From Sulfuritalea sp. (lineage in GTDB: Bacteria; Pseudomonadota; Gammaproteobacteria; Burkholderiales; Rhodocyclaceae): DNA of 64,000 nucleotides. A model generated the notes under the pieces. That model was given only the letters and a program-made list of their open reading frames with translations. It was not told the DNA's origin and ran no database searches. Location of the stretch: the NCBI GenBank assembly GCA_016708585.1, contig JADJFK010000007.1, positions 62,001 to 126,000 of the forward strand, read 5' to 3'. Below, piece by piece: positions 32,632-41,585 of the stretch; the stretch's first letter is position 1, and each line of letters starts with the position of its first letter. Position numbers and translations under genes: made by a program.

Positions 32632-35306
32632 CAGGCTTTCTTCGCCGCGGCCTTCTTTGCGGCGGGCTTTTTCGCGGCAGGCTTCTTCGCCGCGGCCTTG
32701 ATCGCCGTGTCGCCGGCGCCAGCGCTCTGCGTCCCTGCGGGAACTTTCTTTGTCGCGGTTTTCTTCGCCACCGGCTTCTTCGCCGCCGCCTTCTTCAGCG
32801 CGGGTTCGTTGGCGGCATCCGCCGCGCGCGGCACGGCTTTGGCCGCGGCGCCCGCCTTGGGCGCGCGCGGCTCGAACTCGAAACCGACCTTGCCGGTCTT
32901 GGCGTCACGCACCAGGAAGGCGGAAAACTTGCGCCGCGTCTTGTTCGAGATGAAGCCCTTGAGCAGGTCGGTGCGGCCGGTCGCCAGCAGCTTCTGCATG
33001 TCGGCACGCCCGACTTCCTGCTGCAGGATGATCTTGCCGGAACGGAAGTCGCAGGTCCGGCCCGCGCCCACGCTCTTTTCGCAGACATAGGCCATGCCGT
33101 GCTCGAAGACGCGGCTCGCGCACTTGGGGCAGGCGCCCAGCGCTTCCTGGCCGCTGAAATCGACTTCCTCGGCATCGGCGTCGGCGTCGGACTGGCCGAA
33201 ATCGAACTCCGGCGTGTGGTCGTCCTTGAGCTTGATCATCGCGGCGAAGGTGCGCCCCATTTTGCTGCGGAAACCCTGCAACGGTCCGATCGTGCGCTTC
33301 GCCAGCAGTTCGTCCATCTCCTCGGGTTCCCATTGCCGGCTGGCGACCACCTTCCACAACCGGTAGTCGCATTTCTCGCAGGCGAAATGCTTGTAGCCCT
33401 CGTGGATCTTGGCGCCGCAGCGCGGGCAGGGCGTCTTGAGGGTGCCGAAGTCGGGATCGGCGAATTCGCCGGTCTTGATGCGTTCGACCATGACCTGCGT
33501 CTGCTCGACGATGTGGTTCATGAATTCGTCGCGCGACAGGCGCCCCTGCTCCATTTCCTTGAGCTTGTACTCCCATTCGCCGGTGAGCTCCGGCGAGCGG
33601 ATCTCGTCGACCTGCAACTGCGTCAGCGCGAACAGCAGCGAAAAGGCCTTGGCCGTGGGTTGCAGTTCGCGGCCGTTGCGGTGCAGGTATTCCTCGGCGA
33701 GCAGCCCTTCGATGGTCGCCGCGCGCGTCGCCGGCGTGCCGAGGCCGCGCTCCGACATCGCTTCGCGCAGTTCTTCGTCGTCGATCAGCTTGCCGGCGCC
33801 TTCCATCGCGGTCAGCAGCGTGGCTTCCGTGAAGCGCGGCGGCGGCTGGGTGGCCTTGCCCTTGACCTCGACATCCTTGGCCCAGATGCGCTCGTTTTTT
33901 TCCAGCGGCGGCAGGTTGGGTGTTTCCTCGTCGCCCTGGGCCTCCTTGCCGTACACCGCGAGCCAGCCCGGCGTCACCAGCACCTTGCCCTCGGTCTTGA
34001 AGGCGTCCTTCTCGATCCGCGTGATGCGCGTCGTGATGTTGTACTCGGCAGACGGATAAAAAATGGCGAGGAAGCGCTTGGTGACCAGGTCGTAGATCTT
34101 CTGCTCCGGTTCGGAAAGGCTCTTCGGCGCTGTTCCGGTGGGGATAATGGCAAAGTGATCGCTCACCTTGGCATTGTTGAAAATCCGTTTGTTCGGATGC
34201 ACCCAGCCGTTCTTCAACACCGCGCCGGCAAAGCTGGCGTAGGGCGTGCCGGCCATCGCGGCAAGGGTGTCCTTGACCGTGCCGACGTAATCCTCGGGCA
34301 GGTGGCGGCTGTCGGTACGCGGATAGGTCAGGACCTTGTGCTTCTCGTACAGCGCCTGGGCGATCCCCAGCGTGTTCTTGGCACTGAAACCAAAGCGCCC
34401 GTTGGCCTCGCGCTGCAGGCTGGTGAGGTCGTAGAGCATGGGGCAGGCCTCGGTCTTGGGCTTGCTTTCCTCTTCGACCGTACCGTGCTGGCCGAGGCAT
34501 GCCTTGCGGATCGCATCGGCCCTGGCCTCGTCCCAGAGGCGTTCGGCCCGGGCGTGTTCATCCTCGGCCTTCTTGAATTTCTCGTCGAACCAGCGGCCGC
34601 GGTAAGTTCCGGCGACACACTGGAATTCGCCCTCGACTTCCCAGTAGTCGCGCGGGACAAAGGCGCGGATGCGGGCCTCGCGCTCGACCATGATCGCCAG
34701 CGTCGGCGTCTGCACGCGGCCGACCGGGGTCTTGTAGAAGCCGCCTTCCTTGGAATTGAAGGCCGTCATGGCGCGCGTGCCGTTGATGCCGATCAGCCAG
34801 TCGGCTTCCGAGCGGCAGCGCGCGGCGTCGGCCAGCGGCTGCATCTCCTGGTCGGTGCGCAGGTGGGCGAAGCCGTCGCGGATCGCCGCGGCCGTCATCG
34901 ATTGCAGCCAGAGGCGGCGCACCGGCTTCTGCTTCTCGCCCAGGGCGTGCTGGGCAACGTAGCGGAAGATCAGTTCGCCCTCGCGACCCGCGTCGCAGGC
35001 ATTGACCAGGCCCGTGACGTCCTTGCGCTTGATCAGGCGGGTCAACAGCCTGAGCCGCTCCTGGGTTCTTTCGATCGGATTCAGGGCGAAATGCGGCGGG
35101 ATCATCGGCAGGTGGGCGAAGCTCCACTTGCCGCGCTTGACGTCGTATTCCTCGGGTACGGCCAGTTCCAGCAGGTGGCCGACCGCCGAAGACAGGACGT
35201 AGTCGTCGCTTTCAAAGTAGTCGCCGGTGCGCGTGAAACCGCCCAAGGCCTTGGCAATGTCCTGCGCCACGGAGGGTTTTTCGGCGATGATGAGTTGCTT
35301 TGACAT
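32631..35306 (-). CDS. topB: DNA topoisomerase III (type IA), with C-terminal zinc fingers and Lys/Ala-rich tail
   Basis: An 891-residue enzyme. The N-terminal TOPRIM domain starts MSKQLIIAEKPSVAQDIAKA, with acidic residues in NACDAGREGELIF. The catalytic tyrosine is in VLTYPRTDSRHLPEDY. Two zinc-ribbon-like parts follow: CPRCGAKI...CEKCDY and CPKCASRV...CEKS. The last ~60 residues are repeats of KKPAAKK type, similar to histone H1-like tails that bind DNA. Within the tail lies SAGAGDTAIK, encoded by a degenerate copy of the dispersed repeat. E. coli TopB is about 650 residues, so the extra length is C-terminal. ATG at 35306 is the family start; the upstream in-frame ATG at 35357 adds unrelated residues. 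Confidence 0.93.
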   Translation of the reverse strand: MSKQLIIAEKPSVAQDIAKALGGFTRTGDYFESDDYVLSSAVGHLLELAVPEEYDVKRGKWSFAHLPMIPPHFALNPIERTQERLRLLTRLIKRKDVTGLVNACDAGREGELIFRYVAQHALGEKQKPVRRLWLQSMTAAAIRDGFAHLRTDQEMQPLADAARCRSEADWLIGINGTRAMTAFNSKEGGFYKTPVGRVQTPTLAIMVEREARIRAFVPRDYWEVEGEFQCVAGTYRGRWFDEKFKKAEDEHARAERLWDEARADAIRKACLGQHGTVEEESKPKTEACPMLYDLTSLQREANGRFGFSAKNTLGIAQALYEKHKVLTYPRTDSRHLPEDYVGTVKDTLAAMAGTPYASFAGAVLKNGWVHPNKRIFNNAKVSDHFAIIPTGTAPKSLSEPEQKIYDLVTKRFLAIFYPSAEYNITTRITRIEKDAFKTEGKVLVTPGWLAVYGKEAQGDEETPNLPPLEKNERIWAKDVEVKGKATQPPPRFTEATLLTAMEGAGKLIDDEELREAMSERGLGTPATRAATIEGLLAEEYLHRNGRELQPTAKAFSLLFALTQLQVDEIRSPELTGEWEYKLKEMEQGRLSRDEFMNHIVEQTQVMVERIKTGEFADPDFGTLKTPCPRCGAKIHEGYKHFACEKCDYRLWKVVASRQWEPEEMDELLAKRTIGPLQGFRSKMGRTFAAMIKLKDDHTPEFDFGQSDADADAEEVDFSGQEALGACPKCASRVFEHGMAYVCEKSVGAGRTCDFRSGKIILQQEVGRADMQKLLATGRTDLLKGFISNKTRRKFSAFLVRDAKTGKVGFEFEPRAPKAGAAAKAVPRAADAANEPALKKAAAKKPVAKKTATKKVPAGTQSAGAGDTAIKAAAKKPAAKKPAAKKAAAKKA

Positions 35307-35390
35307 TGATTTTCTTGGAATTGCAAAGACCAGACGAGGTCGGGAGCGGCGCATCATAAGCGCGCCGCCCGAAAAAACGCAAGCCGGGAT

Positions 35391-35879
35391 TTAATTCAGG
35401 AGGATGCGGGTGACGCTTTCGCCGCCGGCGGAATCCTCGTCGTCGACATCCTCGGCGAGCAGTTCTTCGAGGATCAGCGCATCGACTTCGTGGCGGTAGC
35501 GCCAGATCACGGCCAGTACGATGACCTTGAGCCGGTCCAGGCTGATTTCGGCGTCCGGCAGGGCCAGGGCGCGTTCGATGATGGCTTCGCGCAGGGGCGC
35601 ATCGACGGCGTCATGCTGTTCGAGGAAGGTGATGAAGCCGCGACAGGCGGCCGGCAAGCGTTCCTGTTCTTCCTCGTCGTAGATTCTGGTCGCGCCTGGC
35701 AGTGCCTGGTGACGGCAGGGCGCGGCTTCACTGCCCGCGAGGCCGTCGAGCCAGGACAGCGCCTCGCTGATGTCGTCGCTGCCGAAACCCGCGGCCGACA
35801 GTTTCCGGGCCAGCACCTCGGGTTCCGGGCAAGCGTCGGGCAGGTAGTTCTCGAACAGGTAAACCAGTATGTCGATCAT
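35391..35879 (-). CDS. smg: Smg / DUF494 family protein
   Basis: A 162-residue acidic protein, starting MIDILVYLFENYLPDA, the mark of the Smg family. It lies between dprA and topB, the usual setting in betaproteobacteria. The function is unknown. The start at 35879 is chosen over longer in-frame ORF sequence that overlaps dprA. Confidence 0.93.
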   Translation of the reverse strand: MIDILVYLFENYLPDACPEPEVLARKLSAAGFGSDDISEALSWLDGLAGSEAAPCRHQALPGATRIYDEEEQERLPAACRGFITFLEQHDAVDAPLREAIIERALALPDAEISLDRLKVIVLAVIWRYRHEVDALILEELLAEDVDDEDSAGGESVTRILLN

Positions 35880-35905
35880 GATGTCCGCCGAAAGTGGCGC
35901 ATTGT

Positions 35906-37000
35906 TCAATGCAGCCTTTGGTAAAGGCCTCCGGGCAACTGGGCGACGCGACCGGCAAGTTCCATGGGCAGGAGCATGGCAAGAAGGTCCGCTGGCGTCA
36001 AGCCGCTGCGTGCCGCCAGCGTGTCCAGCGCACACGGGGCATGCCCCAGAGAAGCGAGTACCCGCTCTTCGCTACCACTCGATTCCACATTGGCGTCCCG
36101 GCTGCCGCCGCCGGCCGGCGAGGGCGCTTCCCAGCGCAACTCCTCGAGAATGTCCGCAACGGACTCCACCAGCTTGGCTCCCTGCCGTATCAATTGGTGG
36201 CAGCCGCGCGACAGCGGCGAATGGATGGACCCGGGGATGGCGAACACCTCGCGCCCGGATTCCGCCGCCAGCCGCGCCGTGATCAGCGACCCGCTGCGCA
36301 GGGCTGCCTCGACCACCAGGCAGCCCAAACCGAGGCCGGCAATGATGCGGTTGCGGCGCGGAAAATTGGTGGCCAGCGCCGGGGTGCCGAGGGGAAACTC
36401 GCTGACAACCGCGCCCTTGTCGGCAATCTCGCGGGCGAGGGCTTCGTTGCGCGCCGGATAGAGGCGGTCGGCGCCGGTGCCGATCACGGCGACCGTGCCC
36501 GCCGCGGTGGCCAGTGCGCCGCGATGGGCGGCGGCATCGATGCCCAGCGCCAGCCCGCTGACGATGGTCAGGCCGGCTTCGCCGAGCGCCCGGGCGAAAG
36601 CCTCGGCATCGCGCAGCCCCTGGGCCGTGGCGTTGCGGCTGCCGACCACGGCCAGCATCGGGCGATTGAGCGCGGCGGCATTTCCCTTGGCGTAGAGCAG
36701 CAACGGCGGATCGTCGGAACTGAGCAGGCTGCACGGGTAAGCCGCATCGGCCAGGGTCAGCAGATGATTGCCGGGCTGGTCCGCCCAGTCCAGTGCCGCA
36801 TCGATATCGGCCTGGCACTCGTGGCGCAACAGGCGTTCGGCCAGCGCCGGATCGACCACCGCGCCGAGCGCTGGCAGGCCGGCGTCGAATACCGCCGGCG
36901 GACTGCCGAAGGCTTTGAGCAGCGCGCGCCGGGCTGCGTTGCCGATTTCCGGCGCCAGGGTCAGGCGCAGCCAGGAAGCGAGTTCTCCGCGATCGCTCAT
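35906..37000 (-). CDS. dprA: DNA-processing protein DprA
   Basis: A 364-residue protein that loads RecA on incoming single-stranded DNA during natural transformation. It has an N-terminal SAM-like region (about 1-80), a Rossmann fold with VVGSRNATAQGLRDAEAFAR, VSGLALGIDAAAHRGAL and AVIGTGADRLYPARN, and a winged-helix C-terminus (about 300-364). All the usual parts are present and intact. With pilT/pilU in the same window, transformability is plausible but not shown. Confidence 0.95.
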   Translation of the reverse strand: MSDRGELASWLRLTLAPEIGNAARRALLKAFGSPPAVFDAGLPALGAVVDPALAERLLRHECQADIDAALDWADQPGNHLLTLADAAYPCSLLSSDDPPLLLYAKGNAAALNRPMLAVVGSRNATAQGLRDAEAFARALGEAGLTIVSGLALGIDAAAHRGALATAAGTVAVIGTGADRLYPARNEALAREIADKGAVVSEFPLGTPALATNFPRRNRIIAGLGLGCLVVEAALRSGSLITARLAAESGREVFAIPGSIHSPLSRGCHQLIRQGAKLVESVADILEELRWEAPSPAGGGSRDANVESSGSEERVLASLGHAPCALDTLAARSGLTPADLLAMLLPMELAGRVAQLPGGLYQRLH

Positions 37001-37054
37001 CGGGTGGCCCTGGGTGCAGGGGTTACGGACTGGCCGCCGCTACGGCGGGCAGAG

Positions 37055-38173
37055 TCAGGGCGTCCGCACTACGTCCCCGACCACCACCGGGACGGTCGCG
37101 CTCATGATCATGGCGTAGGAGACCCTGTTGAACACCCGGAAGACGAACATCAGGCCATTGTTGGTGTCCGGCAGCTGATAGTCGGTGCGCGTGTCCTGGT
37201 AGCGATTCGTCACCTTCCTGCCGGCCGCATCGATGGCAAGCACGTGACCGACTTCGAGGCCGTCGGCCGCGCCCCGATTCAGCGTGACGACGGTTTGCGG
37301 GCCACCGAAATTGACGCCGCTGTACATGGCCAGCACCTTGCCCATGATCTTCCTTGCCGGCGCGCGCGGGATGTAGCTCGGAACATCCTGGGGAGGCGCC
37401 GGCGCCAGCAGGTCGTCGCGCTGGATTTCCATTTTCGAGGTCAGCACCAGAAAGCTCGACGGCACGCCGGTCTGGGTCAGGCGTGCGGTGCCGAGGAATT
37501 GGGCTTCGTAACCCAGCGTTTCCTTGGTGTCCGGATCGGCAAGCGGTTTGACGGGCCGGAACAGCTGCCAGACCCTGGGTTCGGGGCTGGCGGCTTCGAC
37601 GGCGCCGATCCTTGAATCGATGGCCGGGCTGGGGTCGAATCGTGCTTCACCGTGGCGGAATATGCGCAAGAGCCTGTCCGTGGCGGTGACCTCGGTGGCA
37701 TAGACGGTGTCGCCGGCGCCGGCGACGACGCGGTTGTCCTGCAAGGCGACCACGCGCGGCGCGATGTCGAGCACGCCATTGTCGTCGATCACCCGCGGCT
37801 CGCTGAGGAAGGGCTCGATGTCCTGTGCCGCGATGGAAGGGATGCCCTTGCGGATCGGATCGACGTATTCGCGACGCGGTTCGACGATGGTTTCCAGCTT
37901 GAGCTGCGGCTGGTTGCCGCTCTTGTCGAGCGCGATGACCTGGCCCGGATAGATGCGCTGCGGATTCTTGATCTCCTCGGCGTTGAGCTTCCACAGTTCG
38001 CCCCAGCGGTAGGGGTCCTTGAGGAATTTCGAAGCGATCCCCCACAGCGAGTCGCCGGGCTTGACCACATAGCGGTCGGGCGCGCCGTCGGCCAGCTGCA
38101 GCGGCGCTGTACCCTGGGCAAGCACGAGGGAGCTTGAAATGCTGATGAGCAGCGCAGATATAATGCGACGCAT
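37055..38173 (-). CDS. LysM domain exported protein
   Basis: A 372-residue protein with a signal peptide (MRRIISALLISISSSLVLAQ) and an N-terminal LysM module (YVVKPGDSLWGIASKFLKDP ... IYPGQVIALD, about 32-80). The long C-terminal part has no recognised domain. Betaproteobacteria keep this LysM gene between dprA and def, facing def. Peptidoglycan binding is known for LysM. AGAGDTVYATE in the middle is encoded by a degenerate copy of the dispersed repeat (37703-37725). ATG at 38173 is chosen because the signal peptide starts there. Confidence 0.9.
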   Translation of the reverse strand: MRRIISALLISISSSLVLAQGTAPLQLADGAPDRYVVKPGDSLWGIASKFLKDPYRWGELWKLNAEEIKNPQRIYPGQVIALDKSGNQPQLKLETIVEPRREYVDPIRKGIPSIAAQDIEPFLSEPRVIDDNGVLDIAPRVVALQDNRVVAGAGDTVYATEVTATDRLLRIFRHGEARFDPSPAIDSRIGAVEAASPEPRVWQLFRPVKPLADPDTKETLGYEAQFLGTARLTQTGVPSSFLVLTSKMEIQRDDLLAPAPPQDVPSYIPRAPARKIMGKVLAMYSGVNFGGPQTVVTLNRGAADGLEVGHVLAIDAAGRKVTNRYQDTRTDYQLPDTNNGLMFVFRVFNRVSYAMIMSATVPVVVGDVVRTP

Positions 38174-38279
38174 GGCGTGATCTCCTGGCCGATTGTCTGT
38201 TTTGATGGCGAAGCGCCTGAGTATCTGCCCGATTCTGCCCGACAATTCCCCCTGCATCAATTCTTTCAAGAGCGGTTTC

Positions 38280-38783
38280 ATGGCCCTATTGCAGATTTTG
38301 CGCTATCCCGATCCACGCCTGCACAAGAAGGCGGCACCCATCGCACAGGTGGATGCGAAGATCCGCCAGCTCGCCGCCGACATGGCCGAAACCATGTATG
38401 CCGCCCCCGGCATCGGTCTGGCCGCATCCCAGGTCGACCGGCACGTGCGACTGATCGTGATCGACGTTTCGGAAGACAAGTCGCAGTTGCTGACCTTGAT
38501 CAACCCCGAACTGCTGGAGAAATCCGGCGAATGCGATGGGGAGGAAGGTTGCCTCTCGGTGCCCGGGATCTACGAGACGGTCAAGCGCGCCAGCCATGTC
38601 AGGGTACGTGCCCTTGGACTCGATGGCCAGGCCTTCGAAATGGAGGCCGATGACCTCCTGGCCGTCTGCATCCAGCATGAAATGGATCACCTGGAAGGCA
38701 AGGTCTTCGTCGAATACCTCTCGCGCCTGAAGCAGACGCGGATCAAGAGCAAGCTGCAGAAGCAGGCGCGCGAGACCTTTTAG
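38280..38783 (+). CDS. def: Peptide deformylase
   Basis: A 167-residue metalloenzyme that removes the formyl group from nascent proteins. Three motifs are intact: GIGLAASQV, EGCLSVPG (metal Cys) and QHEMDHLEG (metal His pair and catalytic Glu). It starts at 38280 (MALLQILRYPDPRL). The stop codon TAG overlaps the fmt GTG start by one base. Confidence 0.97.
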   Translation: MALLQILRYPDPRLHKKAAPIAQVDAKIRQLAADMAETMYAAPGIGLAASQVDRHVRLIVIDVSEDKSQLLTLINPELLEKSGECDGEEGCLSVPGIYETVKRASHVRVRALGLDGQAFEMEADDLLAVCIQHEMDHLEGKVFVEYLSRLKQTRIKSKLQKQARETF

Positions 38784-39700
38784 TGAGAATAATCTTCGCC
38801 GGTACGCCGGAGTTCGCCGCGACGGCGCTGGAAGCCCTGCTCGCCGCCGGCCACGAGGTGGTGCTGGTGCTGACCCAGCCCGACCGTCCTGCCGGACGCG
38901 GCATGGTGCTGCAGGCCTCGGCCGTGAAGAAGGTGGCGCTGGCGCACGCCATCCCCGTTGCCCAGCCCGAACGACTCAAGGATCCGGCGACACACGAGCC
39001 GATCCGCGCCGCCTGCGTCGAACATGGCGCCGAGCTGATGGTGGTCGCCGCCTACGGCCTGATCCTGCCGCAGGCCGTGCTCGACCTGCCGCGTCGCGGC
39101 TGCATCAACATCCATGCCTCGCTGCTGCCGCGCTGGCGCGGCGCGGCGCCGATCCATCGCGCCATCGAGGCGGGCGACGCGCAGACCGGCATCACCATCA
39201 TGCAGGTGGAAGCCGGGCTCGACAGCGGCCCCATGCTGCTGGCCGAGGCGATCGGGATCGACGCGGCGGACACCACCGGCAGCCTGCACGACCGCCTCGC
39301 GACACTCGGCGCCAGGCTCGTGGTCGACGCCCTGGCGCGCTTTGACCGGTTGGTCCCGGTGGCGCAACCCGAGGCCGGGGTGACCTATGCCAGCAAGATC
39401 GACAAGGCCGAGGCACGGCTCGACTGGGGTCAGCCGGCCGCCGTCCTGGCGCGCAAAGTGCGCGCCTTCAACCCCTTCCCCGGTGCGGCGGTGGCGCTCG
39501 CCGGCGCCGAGGTCAAGGCCTGGCGTGGCGAAGCGGTGGCCGGTAGCGGCCGGCCCGGTCAGATACTGGCGGCCGACGCCACGGGCATCGTCGTCGCCTG
39601 CGGCGAAGGCGCGCTGCGCCTGACGGAGCTGCAAAAGCCCGGCGGCCGCCGTGTCGCTGCCGCCGACTTTTTGCACGGCAGCGCGCTGCGACCCGACTGA
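38783..39700 (+). CDS. fmt: Methionyl-tRNA formyltransferase
   Basis: A 305-residue enzyme that formylates initiator Met-tRNA, the counterpart of def. It has the start RIIFAGTPEFAATALEALL and the formyl-donor site HASLLPRWRGAAPIHRAI with the Asp region GDAQTGITIMQ. A C-terminal tRNA-binding domain ends RRVAAADFLHGSALRPD. GTG start coupled to the def stop. Confidence 0.97.
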   Translation: MRIIFAGTPEFAATALEALLAAGHEVVLVLTQPDRPAGRGMVLQASAVKKVALAHAIPVAQPERLKDPATHEPIRAACVEHGAELMVVAAYGLILPQAVLDLPRRGCINIHASLLPRWRGAAPIHRAIEAGDAQTGITIMQVEAGLDSGPMLLAEAIGIDAADTTGSLHDRLATLGARLVVDALARFDRLVPVAQPEAGVTYASKIDKAEARLDWGQPAAVLARKVRAFNPFPGAAVALAGAEVKAWRGEAVAGSGRPGQILAADATGIVVACGEGALRLTELQKPGGRRVAAADFLHGSALRPD

Positions 39701-39745
39701 GCGTCGCGGACCGGCCCGTGCGGCACGGGCTGCTATTCTTCGCCG

Positions 39746-41038
39746 ATGCGGATGCTCCCCCCCCTTGCCGAGACCCTGTACGCTGCCTCCGGCCTGATCG
39801 CCGCGGTGATTGCCGGGCGAAACTTCGATGCCGTGCTGGCGCGTACCGGCCTGGTCGGGCCGATTCGCGCCGCCGCGATGGACATGGCCTATACGACGCT
39901 GCGCGCCTATGGCCGCGGCGACTTTCTGCTCGGCAAGTTGCTCGAGCGTCCCCTGAAGGATGCGGCGGCGCGCAGCTTGCTGCTGGTAGTGCTGACGCGC
40001 CTCGAAGCGCGCCCGGACGAAGATCACACCACCGTGGACCAGGCGGTGACGGCCGCGGCGCGCCTGGCGCGCGGGCAGTTCAAGGCCCTGACCAACGGCG
40101 TCTTGCGCAATTTCCTGCGTCGGCGCGAAGAACTGCTGGCCCTGGCGGACGCCGACCCGGTGGCGCGCTGGCAGCATCCGGCATGGTGGATCGCGCGCCT
40201 GCAGCGGGACCATCCGGCGCACTGGCAAACCATACTCGCCGCCGGCAACAGCCATCCGCCGCTGTGCCTGCGCGTCAATTCGCGCCGTGTCGCCGGCGCC
40301 GACTTTCTGCAGCGGCTGGCTGCCGCCGGCATCGCGGCGCGCGCCCTGGACGATACGGCGATCCTGATCGAAAAGCCGCTGCCGGTGGAACGCATTCCGG
40401 GCTTTGCCGATGGACTGTGCTCGGTACAGGACTGGGGCGCGCAGGCCGCCGCGGGCCTGCTCGACGCGCAGGATGGCATGCGCGTACTGGATGCCTGCGC
40501 CGCGCCCGGCGGCAAGGCGGCGCACCTGCTGGAACGCGCCGCCATCGACTTGACCGCGCTCGATGCCGATGCGCCGCGCGCGGCGCGCATCAGCGGCAAC
40601 CTGCAGCGCCTCGGCCTCGCGGCGACGGTCACGGTGGCCGATGCGCGCGACATCGGCGCCTGGTGGGACGGCCGTCGCTACGACCGCATACTGGCCGATG
40701 TCCCCTGTTCCGCCTCCGGCGTGGTGCGCCGCCACCCCGATGCAAAATGGCTGCGGCGCGAATCCGACATTGCCGGTTTTGCAACAACACAGGCGGCGAT
40801 TGTCGATGCCTTGTGGCGCACTCTCGCCCCCGGTGGCAAAATGGTCTATGCCACCTGCTCGGTATTCGCCGAGGAGAATGGCGCCCAGGTGGAAGCCTTC
40901 GTCGGCCGCCATGCCGACGCCCGGCGTCTGCCGGTCCCGTATGCAACGCCCGCAGCGAACAACCGCGACGCACAACCGTACGCTTTGCCCGATGCCGAAC
41001 ATGACGGCTTTTATTACGCGCTGCTGCAGAAAGCTTGA
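39746..41038 (+). CDS. rsmB: 16S rRNA m5C967 methyltransferase RsmB
   Basis: A 430-residue protein with an N-terminal NusB-like RNA-binding domain (about 1-140) and a Rossmann methyltransferase. The SAM motif is LDACAAPGGKAAHLLE; the two catalytic cysteines are in DVPCSASGVVRRHPD and YATCSVFAEENG. RRVAGADFLQ (about 185-194) is encoded by a perfect copy of the dispersed repeat and occurs also in the ROK kinase at 53.7 kb. It is followed, with a 38-bp overlap, by the DUF4390 gene. Confidence 0.96.
   Translation: MRMLPPLAETLYAASGLIAAVIAGRNFDAVLARTGLVGPIRAAAMDMAYTTLRAYGRGDFLLGKLLERPLKDAAARSLLLVVLTRLEARPDEDHTTVDQAVTAAARLARGQFKALTNGVLRNFLRRREELLALADADPVARWQHPAWWIARLQRDHPAHWQTILAAGNSHPPLCLRVNSRRVAGADFLQRLAAAGIAARALDDTAILIEKPLPVERIPGFADGLCSVQDWGAQAAAGLLDAQDGMRVLDACAAPGGKAAHLLERAAIDLTALDADAPRAARISGNLQRLGLAATVTVADARDIGAWWDGRRYDRILADVPCSASGVVRRHPDAKWLRRESDIAGFATTQAAIVDALWRTLAPGGKMVYATCSVFAEENGAQVEAFVGRHADARRLPVPYATPAANNRDAQPYALPDAEHDGFYYALLQKA
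40284..40306 (+). repeat. Dispersed 22-bp repeat, copy 3
   Basis: GCCGTGTCGCCGGCGCCGAC followed by TTT inside rsmB; read as RVAGADF. Confidence 0.75.
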
Positions 41039-41585
41039 GGCCGGGCTGCTGCTCCTGCTGCTGCTCGCGGCGGCGTGCGCCCATGCCGGCAGCATCGAGC
41101 CGCAGCGCGCGGCGCTGACGCCCGGCGAGGACGGCTACACGCTGTCGGCGGAATTCAAGGTGGATCTCGGCAACCGGCTGGAAGACGCCGTGGCGCGCGG
41201 CGTGCCGCTGTATTTCAAGCTCGAATTCGTGCTCGAGCGCAGCCGCAAGTACTGGGTCAACGAACACATCACCACGCGCAGCCTGGGCTATCGCCTGGCC
41301 TACAGCAGCCTGACGCGACAATACCGCCTGAGCACCGGCAACCTGCACCAGAACTTCGGCAGCCTGGAGGAAGCCATGCGCGTGGTCGGGCGCATCGCGG
41401 CGCTACCGGTGCTCGACAAGGACGCGCTCAAGGCCGGTGAAACCTACGAGGCCGCGGTGCGCCTGGCGCTCGACCGCAGCCAGTTGCCCAAGCCTTTCCA
41501 GGTCGATGCCATCGTGGACCGCGACCTGCAGGTGGAGGCCAAGGTGCTGCGCTGGCAACTCAACGCACCGGTGGTGGCGCAGTGA
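41001..41585 (+). CDS. DUF4390 domain exported protein
   Basis: A 194-residue protein. ATG at 41001 gives a good signal peptide: a basic start (TRCCRK), a Leu-rich core and AHA-GS cleavage. It then overlaps the end of rsmB by 38 bp. The mature part includes RGVPLYFKLEFVLERSRKYW and YRLAYSSLTRQYRLSTG, typical of the family found between rsmB and ntrY in betaproteobacteria. The function is unknown. It overlaps ntrY by four bases. Confidence 0.88.
   Translation: MTAFITRCCRKLEAGLLLLLLLAAACAHAGSIEPQRAALTPGEDGYTLSAEFKVDLGNRLEDAVARGVPLYFKLEFVLERSRKYWVNEHITTRSLGYRLAYSSLTRQYRLSTGNLHQNFGSLEEAMRVVGRIAALPVLDKDALKAGETYEAAVRLALDRSQLPKPFQVDAIVDRDLQVEAKVLRWQLNAPVVAQ

Noticed and set aside
32475..35303. 942-residue open frame on the plus strand
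   Set aside because: Antisense shadow of topB; composition is that of a mirrored GC-rich gene.
39648..39676. Copy of the dispersed repeat at the end of fmt
   Set aside because: The sequence GTGTCGCTGCCGCCGACTTT resembles it, but AAADFL is a normal conserved Fmt C-terminal motif, so the match is probably chance.
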